In this document: in pieces, positions 35,982-45,795 of the stretch | How the letters are laid out: each line of letters begins with the position of its first letter | Numbering within the stretch: the stretch's first letter is position 1 | DNA from: Halorubellus litoreus | Lineage (GTDB): Archaea; Halobacteriota; Halobacteria; Halobacteriales; Natrialbaceae | DNA length: 64,000 bases | NCBI RefSeq assembly: GCF_037081675.1 | Contig: NZ_JAZAQL010000002.1 | Span: 1-64,000 of the forward strand | Reading direction: 5' to 3' | The notes under the pieces: generated by a model | Told to the model about the DNA's origin: nothing | Database searches by the model: none | The model's input: only the letters and a program-made list of their open reading frames with translations | Program-made: the position numbers and the translations under genes

Positions 35982-37118
35982 ATGACGCGAAAACTCCTCG
36001 TCACGGTCGACTCGCTCCGATACGACCACTTCCGGCACTTCCCCGCGACGCGCGAGTACCTCGAGTTCGAGCACGACCGGGCGTTCTCGACGTTCCCGGA
36101 GACGTTCGGGTCGTTCCCCGCCATCGTCGGTGGGGAGTACGCGCTCCAGCGCGGTCTCAAAGACGGGACGAGCGTCGCCCGTCGCGTCGACGGCCGCAAG
36201 GTCGGGCTGACGACGAACCACCTCCTGTCGCCGAAGTACGGGTACGACGACGCGTTCGACCACTTCGAGAGTCCGTCGGCGAGCGAGGAGGGCATCGCGG
36301 GGTTCGTCTCGGACAAGCTCGAGCTCGGGTCGACGCCGTACAAGGTCGCGGCGGCGGCGTGGAACCAGATAGAGCGCGCGCGGTCGAAGGTCGTGAAGCT
36401 CGGGAAGTCCTTCCGGCGCGCGGACGACGTCATCGAGACGTTCTTCGAGCAGACCGAGGGCCACGACGACTGGTTCGGGTGGCTGCACTTCATGGAGCCA
36501 CATCACCCGTACGACCCGCACAGCGCGCCCGTCTCGCGGGATTACGCGAACCGCGTGAGCCGGAAGGCGATCTCGCATCGCGTGAACGACGAGGAAGCAG
36601 ACCTGGTGCGCGAGCTCTACCGGCGCGAGTGCGAGGAGCTCGACATCGAACTCCGCCGGCTCTGGGAGAATATCCCGGAGGACACGGAGGTCGTCTTCCT
36701 CTCCGACCACGGCGAACTGCTGGGCGAGGACGGCGTCTGGGGGCACCCCGGCCTCCTGCATCCCCTGCTCCATCACGTGCCGCTGGCGACGCGGAACGTC
36801 GACTGGGAGTTCGGCGACGTCGCGAGCCTCATCGACGTCCCGAGCATGCTCGTCGGCGAGGAGCACGGTCTCGGTCGCGAGAACCGCGACGTCGCGTTCG
36901 CGCTCTACGGCGACCGGCGCGCGGCGATGAACCGCGACGGCATCGTGAACTACGACCCGAGCGAGGACGACCCCTACAGTGCCCGGGACCTCCTCGGGAA
37001 CGACGCCGCGATGGACGACGACCTCAAGGACGCCCTGGAGGCGTTCGACGTCGACGGCGGCATCACGCGGTACGACGCGGACGAGGAGACCCTCGCCGAA
37101 CTCGGCTACCTGGAATGA
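35982..37118 (+). CDS. AP-1: sulfatase-fold protein of the alkaline phosphatase superfamily, Thr-type
   Basis: 378 residues. Metal site residues are visible in KLLVTVDSLRYDHF, MEPHHPYD and FLSDHGELLGEDGVWGHPG. At the position of the sulfatase nucleophile the sequence is PETFGSFPAIVGGEY, so Thr aligns where formylglycine-dependent sulfatases have Cys. There is no signal peptide or TM span, so it is cytoplasmic. It ends LAELGYLE. The start codon of the next gene, a glycosyltransferase, overlaps its stop. A T6 run at 35895-35900 may be the promoter core, implying a leader of about 55-60 nt. I infer a glycan-modifying hydrolase or transferase. Confidence 0.83.
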   Translation: MTRKLLVTVDSLRYDHFRHFPATREYLEFEHDRAFSTFPETFGSFPAIVGGEYALQRGLKDGTSVARRVDGRKVGLTTNHLLSPKYGYDDAFDHFESPSASEEGIAGFVSDKLELGSTPYKVAAAAWNQIERARSKVVKLGKSFRRADDVIETFFEQTEGHDDWFGWLHFMEPHHPYDPHSAPVSRDYANRVSRKAISHRVNDEEADLVRELYRRECEELDIELRRLWENIPEDTEVVFLSDHGELLGEDGVWGHPGLLHPLLHHVPLATRNVDWEFGDVASLIDVPSMLVGEEHGLGRENRDVAFALYGDRRAAMNRDGIVNYDPSEDDPYSARDLLGNDAAMDDDLKDALEAFDVDGGITRYDADEETLAELGYLE

Positions 37119-38323
37119 CCGACCGCGACGCCGAGGCGGCCGGGGACGAGACGAGCGGTCGCGATGCCGCACGAGCGAGCGCGACCGGCGACGACGCCCC
37201 TGCGCTCCCGGACGTGAACGTCGACGACGTCCTCGCGGACCGCTCCGTCCGGGTCGTCCACGAGGGCTCGTGGATTCACCCCGGCGGCGCGGCGCGCGTC
37301 GCGAAGGCGCTCGCGGACGCGTTCGATGCGCCACTCACCGTCGGCCACACGCCCGACCGCGAGTTCTGGCGCGGGTACGACGTCGAGTTCCCGTTCCAGG
37401 CGCGCTTCCACGACGGCCTCTCCGCGAAGCTGTTCCTCAACGATTCGGTGCGCCCGGTCTCGGAACTCCTTCGCGCCGCGGGCTTCCGCGGCCTCGACTT
37501 CGACGAGGACGTCGTCATCTCCAGTGGGACCGCCGCGAAGTGGTGGGTGCCAGGCCACGACCAGCAGCACGTCCACTACTGTCACGTCCCGCCGCCGCGG
37601 TTCTACGCGCGCCCGACCGACGGCGTCGTCGACTGGGCGACGACGACGCTCGTCACCGTCCTCGACCGGCACTTCGCGGACTACTGCACGGGCATGCTCG
37701 CGAACAGCGAGTTCACGCGCCAGCGCGTCCACCGCCACTACCTCCGGGACCGCGACGCGGTTCCGGTCGTGAATCCGCCCATCGACGTCGACCGGTTCGA
37801 GCACGCCCCCGCCGACGCCGACGACCCGTACTTCGTGATGATCGGGCGACTGAACGACATGAAGCGCACGGACGTCGTCGCCCGCGCCTTCCGCGACCTC
37901 GACGCACGCCTCGTGCTCGTCGGCGACGGCCCCCTCCGGAAGCAGGTTGCGCGCCGCCGGAACGTCGAGGTCCACGCGCGCCTCTCGGACGACGCGCTCG
38001 CGGACCTCGTCGCCGGGTCGACCGGCGGTATCGCGTTCGCTCGCGAGGAGCACTGCGGGATGACGCCGAAGGAGTTCCAGAGCGCCGGGAAGCCCGTCGT
38101 CGTCCCCGACGAACCGAACCTGAAGAACCACGTCACCGACGGCGAGGACGGCGTCGTCGTCCCCGTCAGCGAGGACGGCGTCCGCGAGGGCGTCCGTCGC
38201 GTTCTCGACGGCGATTGGGAGCCCGACCGGGTCCGCGAGACCGCCGCGGACTGGTCGCACGACGCGTTCCGCGAGCACGCCCGCGAAGCCGTCGCGCGCA
38301 TCGTCGCGGCTGACGAGGCATGA
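37115..38323 (+). CDS. GT4-like glycosyltransferase
   Basis: 402 residues with two Rossmann-like halves. The N-terminal ~35 residues are acidic; WIHPGGAARVAKALADAF is the acceptor-side loop. YFVMIGRLNDMKRTDVVARAF is the GT4 hinge motif and EEHCGMTPKEFQSAGKPVV the conserved donor-site Glu motif. It should add a sugar to a glycan acceptor at the cytoplasmic face. The ATG overlaps the stop of AP-1 (ATGA). Confidence 0.88.
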   Translation: MTDRDAEAAGDETSGRDAARASATGDDAPALPDVNVDDVLADRSVRVVHEGSWIHPGGAARVAKALADAFDAPLTVGHTPDREFWRGYDVEFPFQARFHDGLSAKLFLNDSVRPVSELLRAAGFRGLDFDEDVVISSGTAAKWWVPGHDQQHVHYCHVPPPRFYARPTDGVVDWATTTLVTVLDRHFADYCTGMLANSEFTRQRVHRHYLRDRDAVPVVNPPIDVDRFEHAPADADDPYFVMIGRLNDMKRTDVVARAFRDLDARLVLVGDGPLRKQVARRRNVEVHARLSDDALADLVAGSTGGIAFAREEHCGMTPKEFQSAGKPVVVPDEPNLKNHVTDGEDGVVVPVSEDGVREGVRRVLDGDWEPDRVRETAADWSHDAFREHAREAVARIVAADEA

Positions 38324-38404
38324 CCTCGGTCGACGAGCCGTGACACGCCAGCGAGGGTCGACGTCCGGCGAACCGTGCAGGGACGCCACCCCCGCGGGAA
38401 GCGT

Positions 38405-38413
38405 CATTTTTTA
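38405..38413 (+). promoter_or_regulatory. TATA box of AP-2
   Basis: CATTTTTTAAGC centred about 28 nt before the AP-2 ATG; a strong element, so AP-2 is transcribed independently of AP-1. Confidence 0.65.
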
Positions 38414-38437
38414 AGCAGTGCCCGGCCTCTCCCCGGT

Positions 38438-39817
38438 ATGAACGTCGCCCTCGTCACCGTCGACTCGCTGCGCGCCGACCGCATCGCGCCGAGGGTGATG
38501 CCGGAGACGCGCGCGTTCGCCGACGACGCCGTCGAGTTCACCGAGTGCGTCGCGAACGGGCCGTCGACGCCCGCCTCCTTCCCCGCCATCCACGCGAGCC
38601 GGTACTTCGCGAGCGTCGACGGTCTCGGCATCCCGCCCGCGGACGCCGGCGGCCCGATCCGGACGCTCGCCGAAGTCCTCTCGGACGCGGGGTACGCGAC
38701 CGCGGGGTACACGGACAACCAGTTCGCGAGCGGCGCGTACCACTACGACCGCGGGTTCGACGCGATGCACGACGCCTCCAGCGACGGCGCGAACGTCAAC
38801 GAGGTCAAGCAACTCGTGCAGTCGAACCTCGACAAGGACGGCGTCGTCTTCCGGACCATCGAGCGCGTCTACAACCGCGTCGACGCCCTGTTCGCGACGA
38901 CGGGCGGTCGGGACTTCGAGCACGAGCGCGCGGACTCGCTGAACGACCGCGCGCTCGAGTTCGTCGACGAGCGCGACGATGACGACGACTGGTTCGCGTG
39001 GCTGCACTACATGGACGCCCACCACCCCTACGAAGCCCCCGCCGACTACCAGCGCGAGTTCCTCGACGACCCGCGGAGCGTCGCGGAGTGTCGCGCGCTC
39101 TCCCGGAAGGGTACGCATCACCCCGAGGAGGTCACGGACGACGAGTGGGACGTCATCCGCGGGCTCTACGACGCCGAATGCAAGTACGTGGACGACCAGT
39201 TCCGCGCGTTCCTCGACGCGCTCGCGGAGCGTGGCGTCCTCGACGAAACCATCGTGGTGTTCACCGCCGACCACGGCGAACTCGTCGGCGAACACGGCCA
39301 CGCCGGCCACCCGCCCGAGTTCTGGGAGGGCGTCGTCCGCGTCCCCTTCGTCGTCCACCACCCCGACCTGGACGCCGCGACCGTCGACGGCCAGATCCGA
39401 CTCGTCGACACCGCGCCGACCGTCGTCGACGCCGCTGCCCCCGACCTGGACGCACCCGACGACTGGGAGGGCGCGAGCGCGCTCGACCTCCTCCGCGGCG
39501 ACGTGGACGCGCGCGGGTGGGCGTTCGGCGACGTCGGCCGCGACGTCGACTACGGCCGGTGTTGCGCACGCCGCGCCGACGGCTGGAAGCTCCTCAGGCA
39601 CGCCGACGACGGCGAGTTCTGCTTCGACGTCACCGCGACGCCCGACGAACGCCCCGAAGACGACCGGAAGGACGCCCCCGAGTACGAGGAACTCGCGAGC
39701 GCGCTCGACGACCACCAATCGCGGATGCAGCGCATGCGCGCCGGCGAACGCAGCGGCGTGAGCGAGAACGACGAGATGGTGACCGAGCACCTCGAGGACC
39801 TCGGGTACCTCGAGTAG
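38438..39817 (+). CDS. AP-2: sulfatase-fold protein, Thr-type
   Basis: 459 residues. NVALVTVDSLRADR, YMDAHHPYEAP and VFTADHGELVGEHGHAGHPPEFW are the sulfatase-fold metal and substrate motifs. The nucleophile region is GPSTPASFPAIHASRY, with Thr in place of Cys. A long acidic C-terminal tail ends LEDLGYLE. No export signal. The start is set by the TTTTTTAAG box. Convergent with AP-3. Confidence 0.85.
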   Translation: MNVALVTVDSLRADRIAPRVMPETRAFADDAVEFTECVANGPSTPASFPAIHASRYFASVDGLGIPPADAGGPIRTLAEVLSDAGYATAGYTDNQFASGAYHYDRGFDAMHDASSDGANVNEVKQLVQSNLDKDGVVFRTIERVYNRVDALFATTGGRDFEHERADSLNDRALEFVDERDDDDDWFAWLHYMDAHHPYEAPADYQREFLDDPRSVAECRALSRKGTHHPEEVTDDEWDVIRGLYDAECKYVDDQFRAFLDALAERGVLDETIVVFTADHGELVGEHGHAGHPPEFWEGVVRVPFVVHHPDLDAATVDGQIRLVDTAPTVVDAAAPDLDAPDDWEGASALDLLRGDVDARGWAFGDVGRDVDYGRCCARRADGWKLLRHADDGEFCFDVTATPDERPEDDRKDAPEYEELASALDDHQSRMQRMRAGERSGVSENDEMVTEHLEDLGYLE

Positions 39818-39865
39818 CGCGGAGCGCCGTCGATTCTGTGCGCGAACGACCGCCGGCAGTCCCGA

Positions 39866-41215
39866 CTATTCGAGGTAGCCGAGTTCCTCGAGCCGGTCGC
39901 GGGTCTCGTCGTCGACGTCGATAGCGCCCTCGCCCTCGACGCCGTCGCCGTATCCCTCGAGTGCGTCGACGAGGTCCTCGGGGACGTCGTCGAGCGGGTC
40001 GCCTTCGGCGCCGTCAGCGACGTCGAACGCCAGACGCGTGCCGGTTGCGGGCACCTCGACGAGCTTGCGGTCGTCGACCCACACCGCGCGCTGGTTGTAG
40101 CCGTAGTTCGTCTCCTCGCATAACAGCGGTCGGGCGTCCCGGACGACGTCGAGCGGCGCGGGGTCGACGCCGTCGGCGACCTCGGCGTCGAGCGCGTCGA
40201 GGACGACGGGGGCGACGGCGGTGAGCGACACGGGGTCGTCGTCGACGCCGGAGTCGACGCCGGGGGCGCGAATCCACAGCGGGACGCGCGCGACGTCCTC
40301 GAGGACGCTGTGGCCGTGGTCGGTCCCGTAGTACCCGCGCGGGTCGTCGTTCAGGCGGCGTTCCACGTCGACGTGCTCCCAGAACGCTTCGCCGTGGTCG
40401 CCACAGACCACGACGACGGTGTCGTCGTCGACGTCGTCGAGGAGGGCGGCGAGCGCGTCGTCCGCGCCCCTGATGGCGGCGTCGTACGCGCGAGTCCGCG
40501 CGTCGCGGTACGTCTCGAATCCCTCGCCGTCGGTGGACTCGCGGTATCGCCAGTCCTCGAGGCCGTCGACGTCGGGCACGTCGAACGTCTCCCGGTGCTC
40601 GTCGGGGACGTCGAGCGGGGCGTGCGGGTCGCCGAGCTGGAGGTGACACAGCCAGCGGTCGCGGCCACGAATCCAGTCGCGGGCAGCGGCGACGCGCTCG
40701 TTCGCGTCCGTGTACGTCACGGAGACGCGCTGGAAGCGGTCGCCTGCGGCCTTCTCCGCCATCGGGATGGCCGTGAACATCGCGGTGTCGTACCCCGCGG
40801 CCTCGAGGACGTCCGGGAGCATCGGCACCGACTCGCGCGGTCGCGTCGGGAACTCCGCGGCGGCGAGGTTCCGCGGGTCACCCTGCATCCGACCGCCGTG
40901 CTCGTGGGGGTACCGGCCGGAGAGCAACGACGGAATCGAGGGGAACGTCCACGGCGCGGGCGCCTTCGCGTTCGAGAACGCGCGCGCCTCGTCGACGAAC
41001 GCGTCGAGCGCGGGCGTCGTCTCGCGCTCGTGGCCGAACGCGGAGACGTGGTCGGCGCGCAGCGAGTCGACGACGACGACGAGGACGTTCCGCGGGTCGC
41101 CGACGGTCGCGTCGCGCTCGAGGTCGCGCTCGCGACGCGCCCGCCAGTGCGCGACGCGATGCTTCACCTCCATCCACGCGCTGTTCAGGCGCGGGAAGCG
41201 CTTGAGTGGGTTCAT
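39866..41215 (-). CDS. AP-3: sulfatase-fold protein, Thr-type
   Basis: 449 residues. After a basic N-terminal stretch (VKHRVAHWRARRERDLERD) come LVVVVDSLRADHVSAFGH, APWTFPSIPSLLSGRYPHEHGG (Thr as likely nucleophile), LQLGDPHAP, VVVCGDHGEAFWEH and GTDHGHSVLEDVARVPLWI. It ends LEELGYLE. The order of motifs matches sulfatases but the nucleophile is not Cys. It lies 28 nt downstream of AP-4 on the same strand, probably one operon. Confidence 0.87.
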   Translation of the reverse strand: MNPLKRFPRLNSAWMEVKHRVAHWRARRERDLERDATVGDPRNVLVVVVDSLRADHVSAFGHERETTPALDAFVDEARAFSNAKAPAPWTFPSIPSLLSGRYPHEHGGRMQGDPRNLAAAEFPTRPRESVPMLPDVLEAAGYDTAMFTAIPMAEKAAGDRFQRVSVTYTDANERVAAARDWIRGRDRWLCHLQLGDPHAPLDVPDEHRETFDVPDVDGLEDWRYRESTDGEGFETYRDARTRAYDAAIRGADDALAALLDDVDDDTVVVVCGDHGEAFWEHVDVERRLNDDPRGYYGTDHGHSVLEDVARVPLWIRAPGVDSGVDDDPVSLTAVAPVVLDALDAEVADGVDPAPLDVVRDARPLLCEETNYGYNQRAVWVDDRKLVEVPATGTRLAFDVADGAEGDPLDDVPEDLVDALEGYGDGVEGEGAIDVDDETRDRLEELGYLE

Positions 41216-41243
41216 CGGTTCTGTGAGTCAGGCGTTCGAGGCG

Positions 41244-42806
41244 TCATTCCAGGTAGCCGAGTTCGCGCAGGGTCTCCTCGACCTCCTCGCCGGCGCCCCG
41301 GTCGCTCGCGCCGATAGCGGAGGGCGGCCCGGTCTCGACGTCGCGGTCGGCGGGGTCGCCCGCGAGGACGTCCCGGCGGACGTCGCCGTCGACGTCCTCG
41401 GGCACCGGGACGTCGAGGTAGTGGAGGATGGTGGGTGCGAGGTCGTACAGGTCGAGGTCCGCGCTCCCCTCGCTCACGTCGTCCCCGACGCCGGCGAAGA
41501 TCCCGCTCCGGCGATGCGTGGCGAGCCATTCGGTCTGCTCGCCGAACACCGCGCCGCCGATGGATTCGGGGGCGTCGACGCCCGTCGTGTACTCGACGAC
41601 GAGGTCCGGGCCGCGCTCGCGGTCGCCCGAGTAGACGTCCGCGGGGTCGTGCACGGCGCTCGCGACCGGGATGCCGTCGGGCGTCTCCAGCGCCTCCAAG
41701 TCCTCGGTCAGCTGCTCGCGGTAGCGGTCGGCGGCGGCCGCGGGGTCGTCGGCGTCCGCGAACGCCGCGTGGTTCACGTAGACGGGGCCGCGACCGAGCG
41801 AGATGGCCTTCGTCTCGGTCCAGTCGATGGCGGCGTCCTGGATGGCGACGCGCCCGCTCTCACTCGGGAACAACCCCTGCACGGACTTCGGGACGAGGCG
41901 CTGGGCGAGACTCACGAGGCCGAGCCGGTCGACGACGCGCTTCAACCGCTCCTCGGTGAGCCCGACCGTGGACAGGAGCGTGCGCGTCCCGTCCTCGGCG
42001 AACACGAGGTCGCCGCGCTCGGCGAGCCACTGGTTCGGGAGGAATATCTCGTCTATCTCCGTGAACCCGTGGTCGCTCATCAGGAAGACGGCGTCGGCGT
42101 CGTCCCGCTCGAGGAGTTCGCCGAGGCGCTCGTCGATACGCTGGTACGCCGCTTTCAGGTGCTCGGGGTGGTCCCAGAGGCGATGCTGGAGGGTGTCCGT
42201 GAAGAACAGCGTCGTGTGGACGAGGTCGCGGTCGCGTTCGTCGGCGAGGAACTCGGCCGCGTCGAACCGCTGGTCGAACAGGCGCTTTCCTTCGGCGACG
42301 AGCTCGTCCGGCGAGGCCTCGTCGAGCACGAGGTCGGGTTTCACGCGGTACTCCGGGACCGCGTCCAGCAGGTCGCGCTTGAGGGATTCGGGATTCGTGA
42401 GGGTCTTCCGTTCGTTCGCGGGACTCCCGGCGACGACGTCGACGCCGTCCATCTCGCGAGCGTTCGCCGGATGCGTCGTCGGCATGTTCACCACGCCCGC
42501 GTCGATACCGTGGTCCGCGAGCACCTCCCAGTACTCCCTGGAGGTGAAGTCGCTCGCGTCGTTCGCCGACAGCGACTGGTCGTCGCGGTCGTACGCGTAC
42601 CACTCGTAGACGCCGAGCTTGCCGGGCGTCTTCCCGGTCGAGTAGCACTTCCACGCGGGGAACGTCACGGGCGGGAGCGTGCTCTGGAGGTCGCCATCGA
42701 CGCCCTCGTCGAGGACCCGTGCGAACGCCGGGAGGTCGCCCGCGTTCGCCCACGGGCGCAGCAACGACCAGTCGGCGCCGTCGAGGCCGACCACGTAGAC
42801 GGTCAT
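41244..42806 (-). CDS. AP-4: type I phosphodiesterase/nucleotide-pyrophosphatase-like protein
   Basis: 520 residues. VYVVGLDGADWSLL supplies the first metal Asp, LPPVTFPAWKCYSTGKTPGKLGV the nucleophile Thr with the TFPAW...TGxxP pattern of NPP-type enzymes, FTDTLQHRLWDHPEH and FLMSDHGFTEI further metal ligands, and THRRSGIFAGVG the late His. It ends LRELGYLE. No signal peptide. A GTTTTAAC box 28 nt upstream supports a leaderless start. It could cleave or transfer a phosphodiester, such as a phosphorylated head-group on a glycolipid. Confidence 0.85.
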   Translation of the reverse strand: MTVYVVGLDGADWSLLRPWANAGDLPAFARVLDEGVDGDLQSTLPPVTFPAWKCYSTGKTPGKLGVYEWYAYDRDDQSLSANDASDFTSREYWEVLADHGIDAGVVNMPTTHPANAREMDGVDVVAGSPANERKTLTNPESLKRDLLDAVPEYRVKPDLVLDEASPDELVAEGKRLFDQRFDAAEFLADERDRDLVHTTLFFTDTLQHRLWDHPEHLKAAYQRIDERLGELLERDDADAVFLMSDHGFTEIDEIFLPNQWLAERGDLVFAEDGTRTLLSTVGLTEERLKRVVDRLGLVSLAQRLVPKSVQGLFPSESGRVAIQDAAIDWTETKAISLGRGPVYVNHAAFADADDPAAAADRYREQLTEDLEALETPDGIPVASAVHDPADVYSGDRERGPDLVVEYTTGVDAPESIGGAVFGEQTEWLATHRRSGIFAGVGDDVSEGSADLDLYDLAPTILHYLDVPVPEDVDGDVRRDVLAGDPADRDVETGPPSAIGASDRGAGEEVEETLRELGYLE

Positions 42807-42830
42807 TGAGGCGTCCTTTGCCGGGGACGG

Positions 42831-42838
42831 GTTAAAAC
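42831..42838 (-). promoter_or_regulatory. TATA box of AP-4
   Basis: Minus-strand GTTTTAAC centred 28 nt before the AP-4 ATG, inside the 73-nt gap after the upstream glycosyltransferase gene. Confidence 0.65.
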
Positions 42839-42879
42839 GCTTCGAGAGAAACGACAGGTGAGTGCGCCCTTCGCGGGAG

Positions 42880-43914
42880 TCACAGCTCGGCGAGCACGCG
42901 CTCGAACGCGTCGCGGAACGCCGCCGTCCGCGAGTCCGCGTCGAAGCGCGCGCCGCGGTCGCGAGCGACGCCAGCGAGGCGTTCGCGGTCCGCGAGGTCG
43001 CGCTCGAAGTACGCGACGACGCCAGCCGCGAGCGCCTCCGGCGTCGGGTCGACGACGAGCGACGCGTCGATCTCGCGGGCCTCCGAGCGCGTCCCGGCAC
43101 CGGTCGTGACGAGCGGTGGGACGCCCGCGCGCATCGCTTCGAGCGTGCTCACGGGGAACGTGTCCATCCGCGACGGCTGGACGAACAGCGCGGCCGGGGC
43201 GAACGCGTCAGCGAGGTCCTCGACGTACCCGCGGACGGTCACGCCCTCGGTGTCGCCGTACGATTCGGGGTGGCCGCCGCCGACGACGTGCAACTCGGCG
43301 TCCGGAACGGCTTCGCGGACGCGCGGCCACGCGTCGACGAGCATGTCGACGCCCTTGTAGTGCCACGGTCGTGCGACCGTCACCGCGACGTTCGAGTCGA
43401 GTTCGGGGTCGACGTCGCCGAGCGCGTCGTACGCCTCGGGCTGGACGAACGGATGCGCGATCTCGATGGGCGTCCCCGGCCCGACGACGGGTCGCGTGAA
43501 CTCCGCGGCGAACTCGCTGACCGCGACGACGCCGTCGATGCCGCGACGGCCGACCGCGCGCACGAGCGGCGTCCCGAACCGGCCGACGAGGGACTTCAGG
43601 AGCGAGTCGCCCTCGAAGTCGCCCTCGCCGAGCGCGTACAGGCCGTGGTCCGCGCACAGGTACACTATCTTCCCACCGCGCGTGAATCGGCGGACGAGCG
43701 CCGCGTACAGCGGCCGCGACCCCTCCACGATGTACACGTCGTAGTCCGGGTACGTGAGACCGTTCGCGAGGTCGGCGACGACGCTCCCCGAGAGCGGGCC
43801 GAGCGAGCGCGCGTGGTAGTCCACGAGGTCGGCGCCGACCGCCTCCGCGAACCCGCGATGCGCCGGATGCGGGTCCTGGTGGAGCATCGCCACGTCGACC
43901 GACTCCAGGTCCAT
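42880..43914 (-). CDS. GT4-like glycosyltransferase
   Basis: 344 residues. The acceptor-domain segment IVYLCADHGLYALGEG is followed by the GT4 hinge VAVTVARPWHYKGVDMLVDAW, DAELHVVGGGHPESYG and the donor-site region VQPSRMDTFPVSTLEAMRAGVPPLV, where the conserved Glu of the E-x7-E pattern can be read. Start at MDLESVDVAML is supported by CTTTTATG ~28 nt upstream. Same strand as AP-4 and AP-3, immediately before them. Confidence 0.88.
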   Translation of the reverse strand: MDLESVDVAMLHQDPHPAHRGFAEAVGADLVDYHARSLGPLSGSVVADLANGLTYPDYDVYIVEGSRPLYAALVRRFTRGGKIVYLCADHGLYALGEGDFEGDSLLKSLVGRFGTPLVRAVGRRGIDGVVAVSEFAAEFTRPVVGPGTPIEIAHPFVQPEAYDALGDVDPELDSNVAVTVARPWHYKGVDMLVDAWPRVREAVPDAELHVVGGGHPESYGDTEGVTVRGYVEDLADAFAPAALFVQPSRMDTFPVSTLEAMRAGVPPLVTTGAGTRSEAREIDASLVVDPTPEALAAGVVAYFERDLADRERLAGVARDRGARFDADSRTAAFRDAFERVLAEL

Positions 43915-44062
43915 ACCTCCACCCGCACGCCACTGGCGCATAAAAGGCGCCGTCTCCGCGTCGCGGTCGACGGGAGACATGGCCGTGGCGCCGCAGCCTC
44001 CGCGCGGGTCGGGACTCGCGCGGAGAGAAGGGATTTTACCCCGTGGCCGACTGGGGCGAACC

Positions 44063-45664
44063 ATGCAGACGCTGTTGGTGGGGCTGGACGCCGCGTGCGC
44101 CTCGGTCCTCGAGCCGCTGTTCGAGGACGGGGACGTCCCGCACCTCGCGTCGCTGTTCGAGGCGGGCGCGAGCGGCGACCTCGAGAGCCAGGTGCCGCCC
44201 TGGACGGCGAGCGCGTGGCCGTCGCTGTACACGGGCGCGAACCCGGGGAAGCACGGCGTGTTCGACTTCCTGCGGTTCGACGGCTACGACTGGGACATCG
44301 TGAACGCGACGGACGTCCGCCAGCGGACGCTCTGGGAGTACGCCGACGAGGCCGGGTTGACGAGCGTCGTCGTGAACGCCCCCGTGACGAGTCCACCGCC
44401 GGAGATAGACGGCGCCGTGATTCCGGGGTACCTCGCCGCGGAGTCGCCGCCATGTCACCCCGAGGGCGTCCTCGAGGACGTCCGCGACGCCATCGGCGAC
44501 TACCGGGTCTACGCCGAGCGGGAGACCGGGGAGGATACGACTGGCGAACGCTTCCAGGATTACCTCGAACTGTGTCGGATGCGCGGCGAGGCGTTCCGCT
44601 ACTTGAGCGGGCGCTTCGACCCCGAGTTCGGGTTCGTGCAGTTCCAGAAGACCGACGCCGTCTTCCACGACTATCCCGGCGAGTTCGAGAAGGTCCGCGA
44701 GGTGTATCGCGCGGTCGACGAGCAGGTCGGTGCGATTCTCGAAGAGTGCGATCCGGATACCGTCGTCGTGGCGAGCGACCACGGGATCGGCGAGTACGAC
44801 GGGTACGAGTTCCGCGCGAACCAGTTCCTCCGCGAGCACGACGTCGTCGAGGCGACGCGGGACGGCCAGGGGGTGCCGTCGTGGTTCCAGATCAAGGACG
44901 AGGAACTGACGAGCGACGACGACGCGCCCGACGACCACCCGCTCCTGGAGCGACTCGCTGCGGGCGCGGCGCGCGTCGGGCTCACGCACCAGCGCGGGAA
45001 GGCCATCCTGGAGCGATTCGGGCTCGCGGCGTTCGTCGGCAAGCACGTCCCGGTCGGTGCGGTGTTCGCGGCCTCCGAGGCGGTGGACTTCGCGGAATCG
45101 ACGGCGTACCTGCGGTCGCCGTCGGAACTCGGCGTCCGCATCAACGTCGCCGGCCGCGACCCCGACGGCGTCGTTCCCGCGGAGGAGTACGAGCGCGTGC
45201 GCGAGGACGTCGTCGAGTTGCTCGCGAGCGCGGAGACGCCCGACGGCGACCCGGTGTTCGACGAGGTGGTGCCGCGCGAAACGTACATCTACGGGCCGTA
45301 CGCCGACGAGGCCGTGGACGTCCTCTGCGTGCCTGCGGACTTCCAGCACTCGCTGTCGGCGCTCCTCGGCGAGCGCTTCGACGACCCGGAGCCGTGGAAC
45401 CACAAGCTCCAGGGGACCGTCGCCGTCAGCGGCGCGGGCGTCGACGCGAACGCCGACCTCTCGGGCGCGCACCTGTTCGACGTCGCGCCGACCGTGCTCG
45501 CGACGCTCGACCTCGCACCCGCGGACGTGATGGACGGCGACGCACTCGCCGCCGTCGACGCGCCCGAACCGACGAGCTACCCCGAGTACGACGCCAGCGA
45601 GCACGCCGCCACGGAGGACGCCGAGGTCGCACAGCGACTCAGCGACCTCGGATATCTAGAGTAG
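44063..45664 (+). CDS. AP-5: phosphodiesterase-type AP-superfamily protein
   Basis: 533 residues. TLLVGLDAACASVL gives the first metal Asp; VPPWTASAWPSLYTGANPGKHGVFDF the likely nucleophile Thr; FQKTDAVFHDY, VVASDHGIGEYDGY and NHKLQGTVAVSG the remaining ligands. It ends LSDLGYLE. No export signal. GATTTTACC ~27 nt before the ATG marks a leaderless start. Divergent from the glycosyltransferase at 42880-43914. Confidence 0.85.
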   Translation: MQTLLVGLDAACASVLEPLFEDGDVPHLASLFEAGASGDLESQVPPWTASAWPSLYTGANPGKHGVFDFLRFDGYDWDIVNATDVRQRTLWEYADEAGLTSVVVNAPVTSPPPEIDGAVIPGYLAAESPPCHPEGVLEDVRDAIGDYRVYAERETGEDTTGERFQDYLELCRMRGEAFRYLSGRFDPEFGFVQFQKTDAVFHDYPGEFEKVREVYRAVDEQVGAILEECDPDTVVVASDHGIGEYDGYEFRANQFLREHDVVEATRDGQGVPSWFQIKDEELTSDDDAPDDHPLLERLAAGAARVGLTHQRGKAILERFGLAAFVGKHVPVGAVFAASEAVDFAESTAYLRSPSELGVRINVAGRDPDGVVPAEEYERVREDVVELLASAETPDGDPVFDEVVPRETYIYGPYADEAVDVLCVPADFQHSLSALLGERFDDPEPWNHKLQGTVAVSGAGVDANADLSGAHLFDVAPTVLATLDLAPADVMDGDALAAVDAPEPTSYPEYDASEHAATEDAEVAQRLSDLGYLE

Positions 45665-45795
45665 CTGGCTGCACGAGCAAGCGGGGACCGCGAGGCCGGC
45701 GTTTCGGGCGGGCTTCCCTGACCGGCTTCGGGCGTCGACTCGGGGACCGTGGATATCGACAGGTTGATACTCGTTTTCGAGGAGGCTTAGGCAAG

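Noticed and set aside
35936..35990. Possible tRNA before AP-1 (GGATTCGAACC on the plus strand)
   Set aside because: The T-stem has two mismatches, and no acceptor, D or anticodon arms can be drawn.
42862..45795. The upstream ~980 codons of a 1,491-codon plus-strand frame ending with AP-6
   Set aside because: This part runs antisense to a glycosyltransferase and out of frame with AP-5; only the segment from 45796 has family motifs and a promoter at the right distance.
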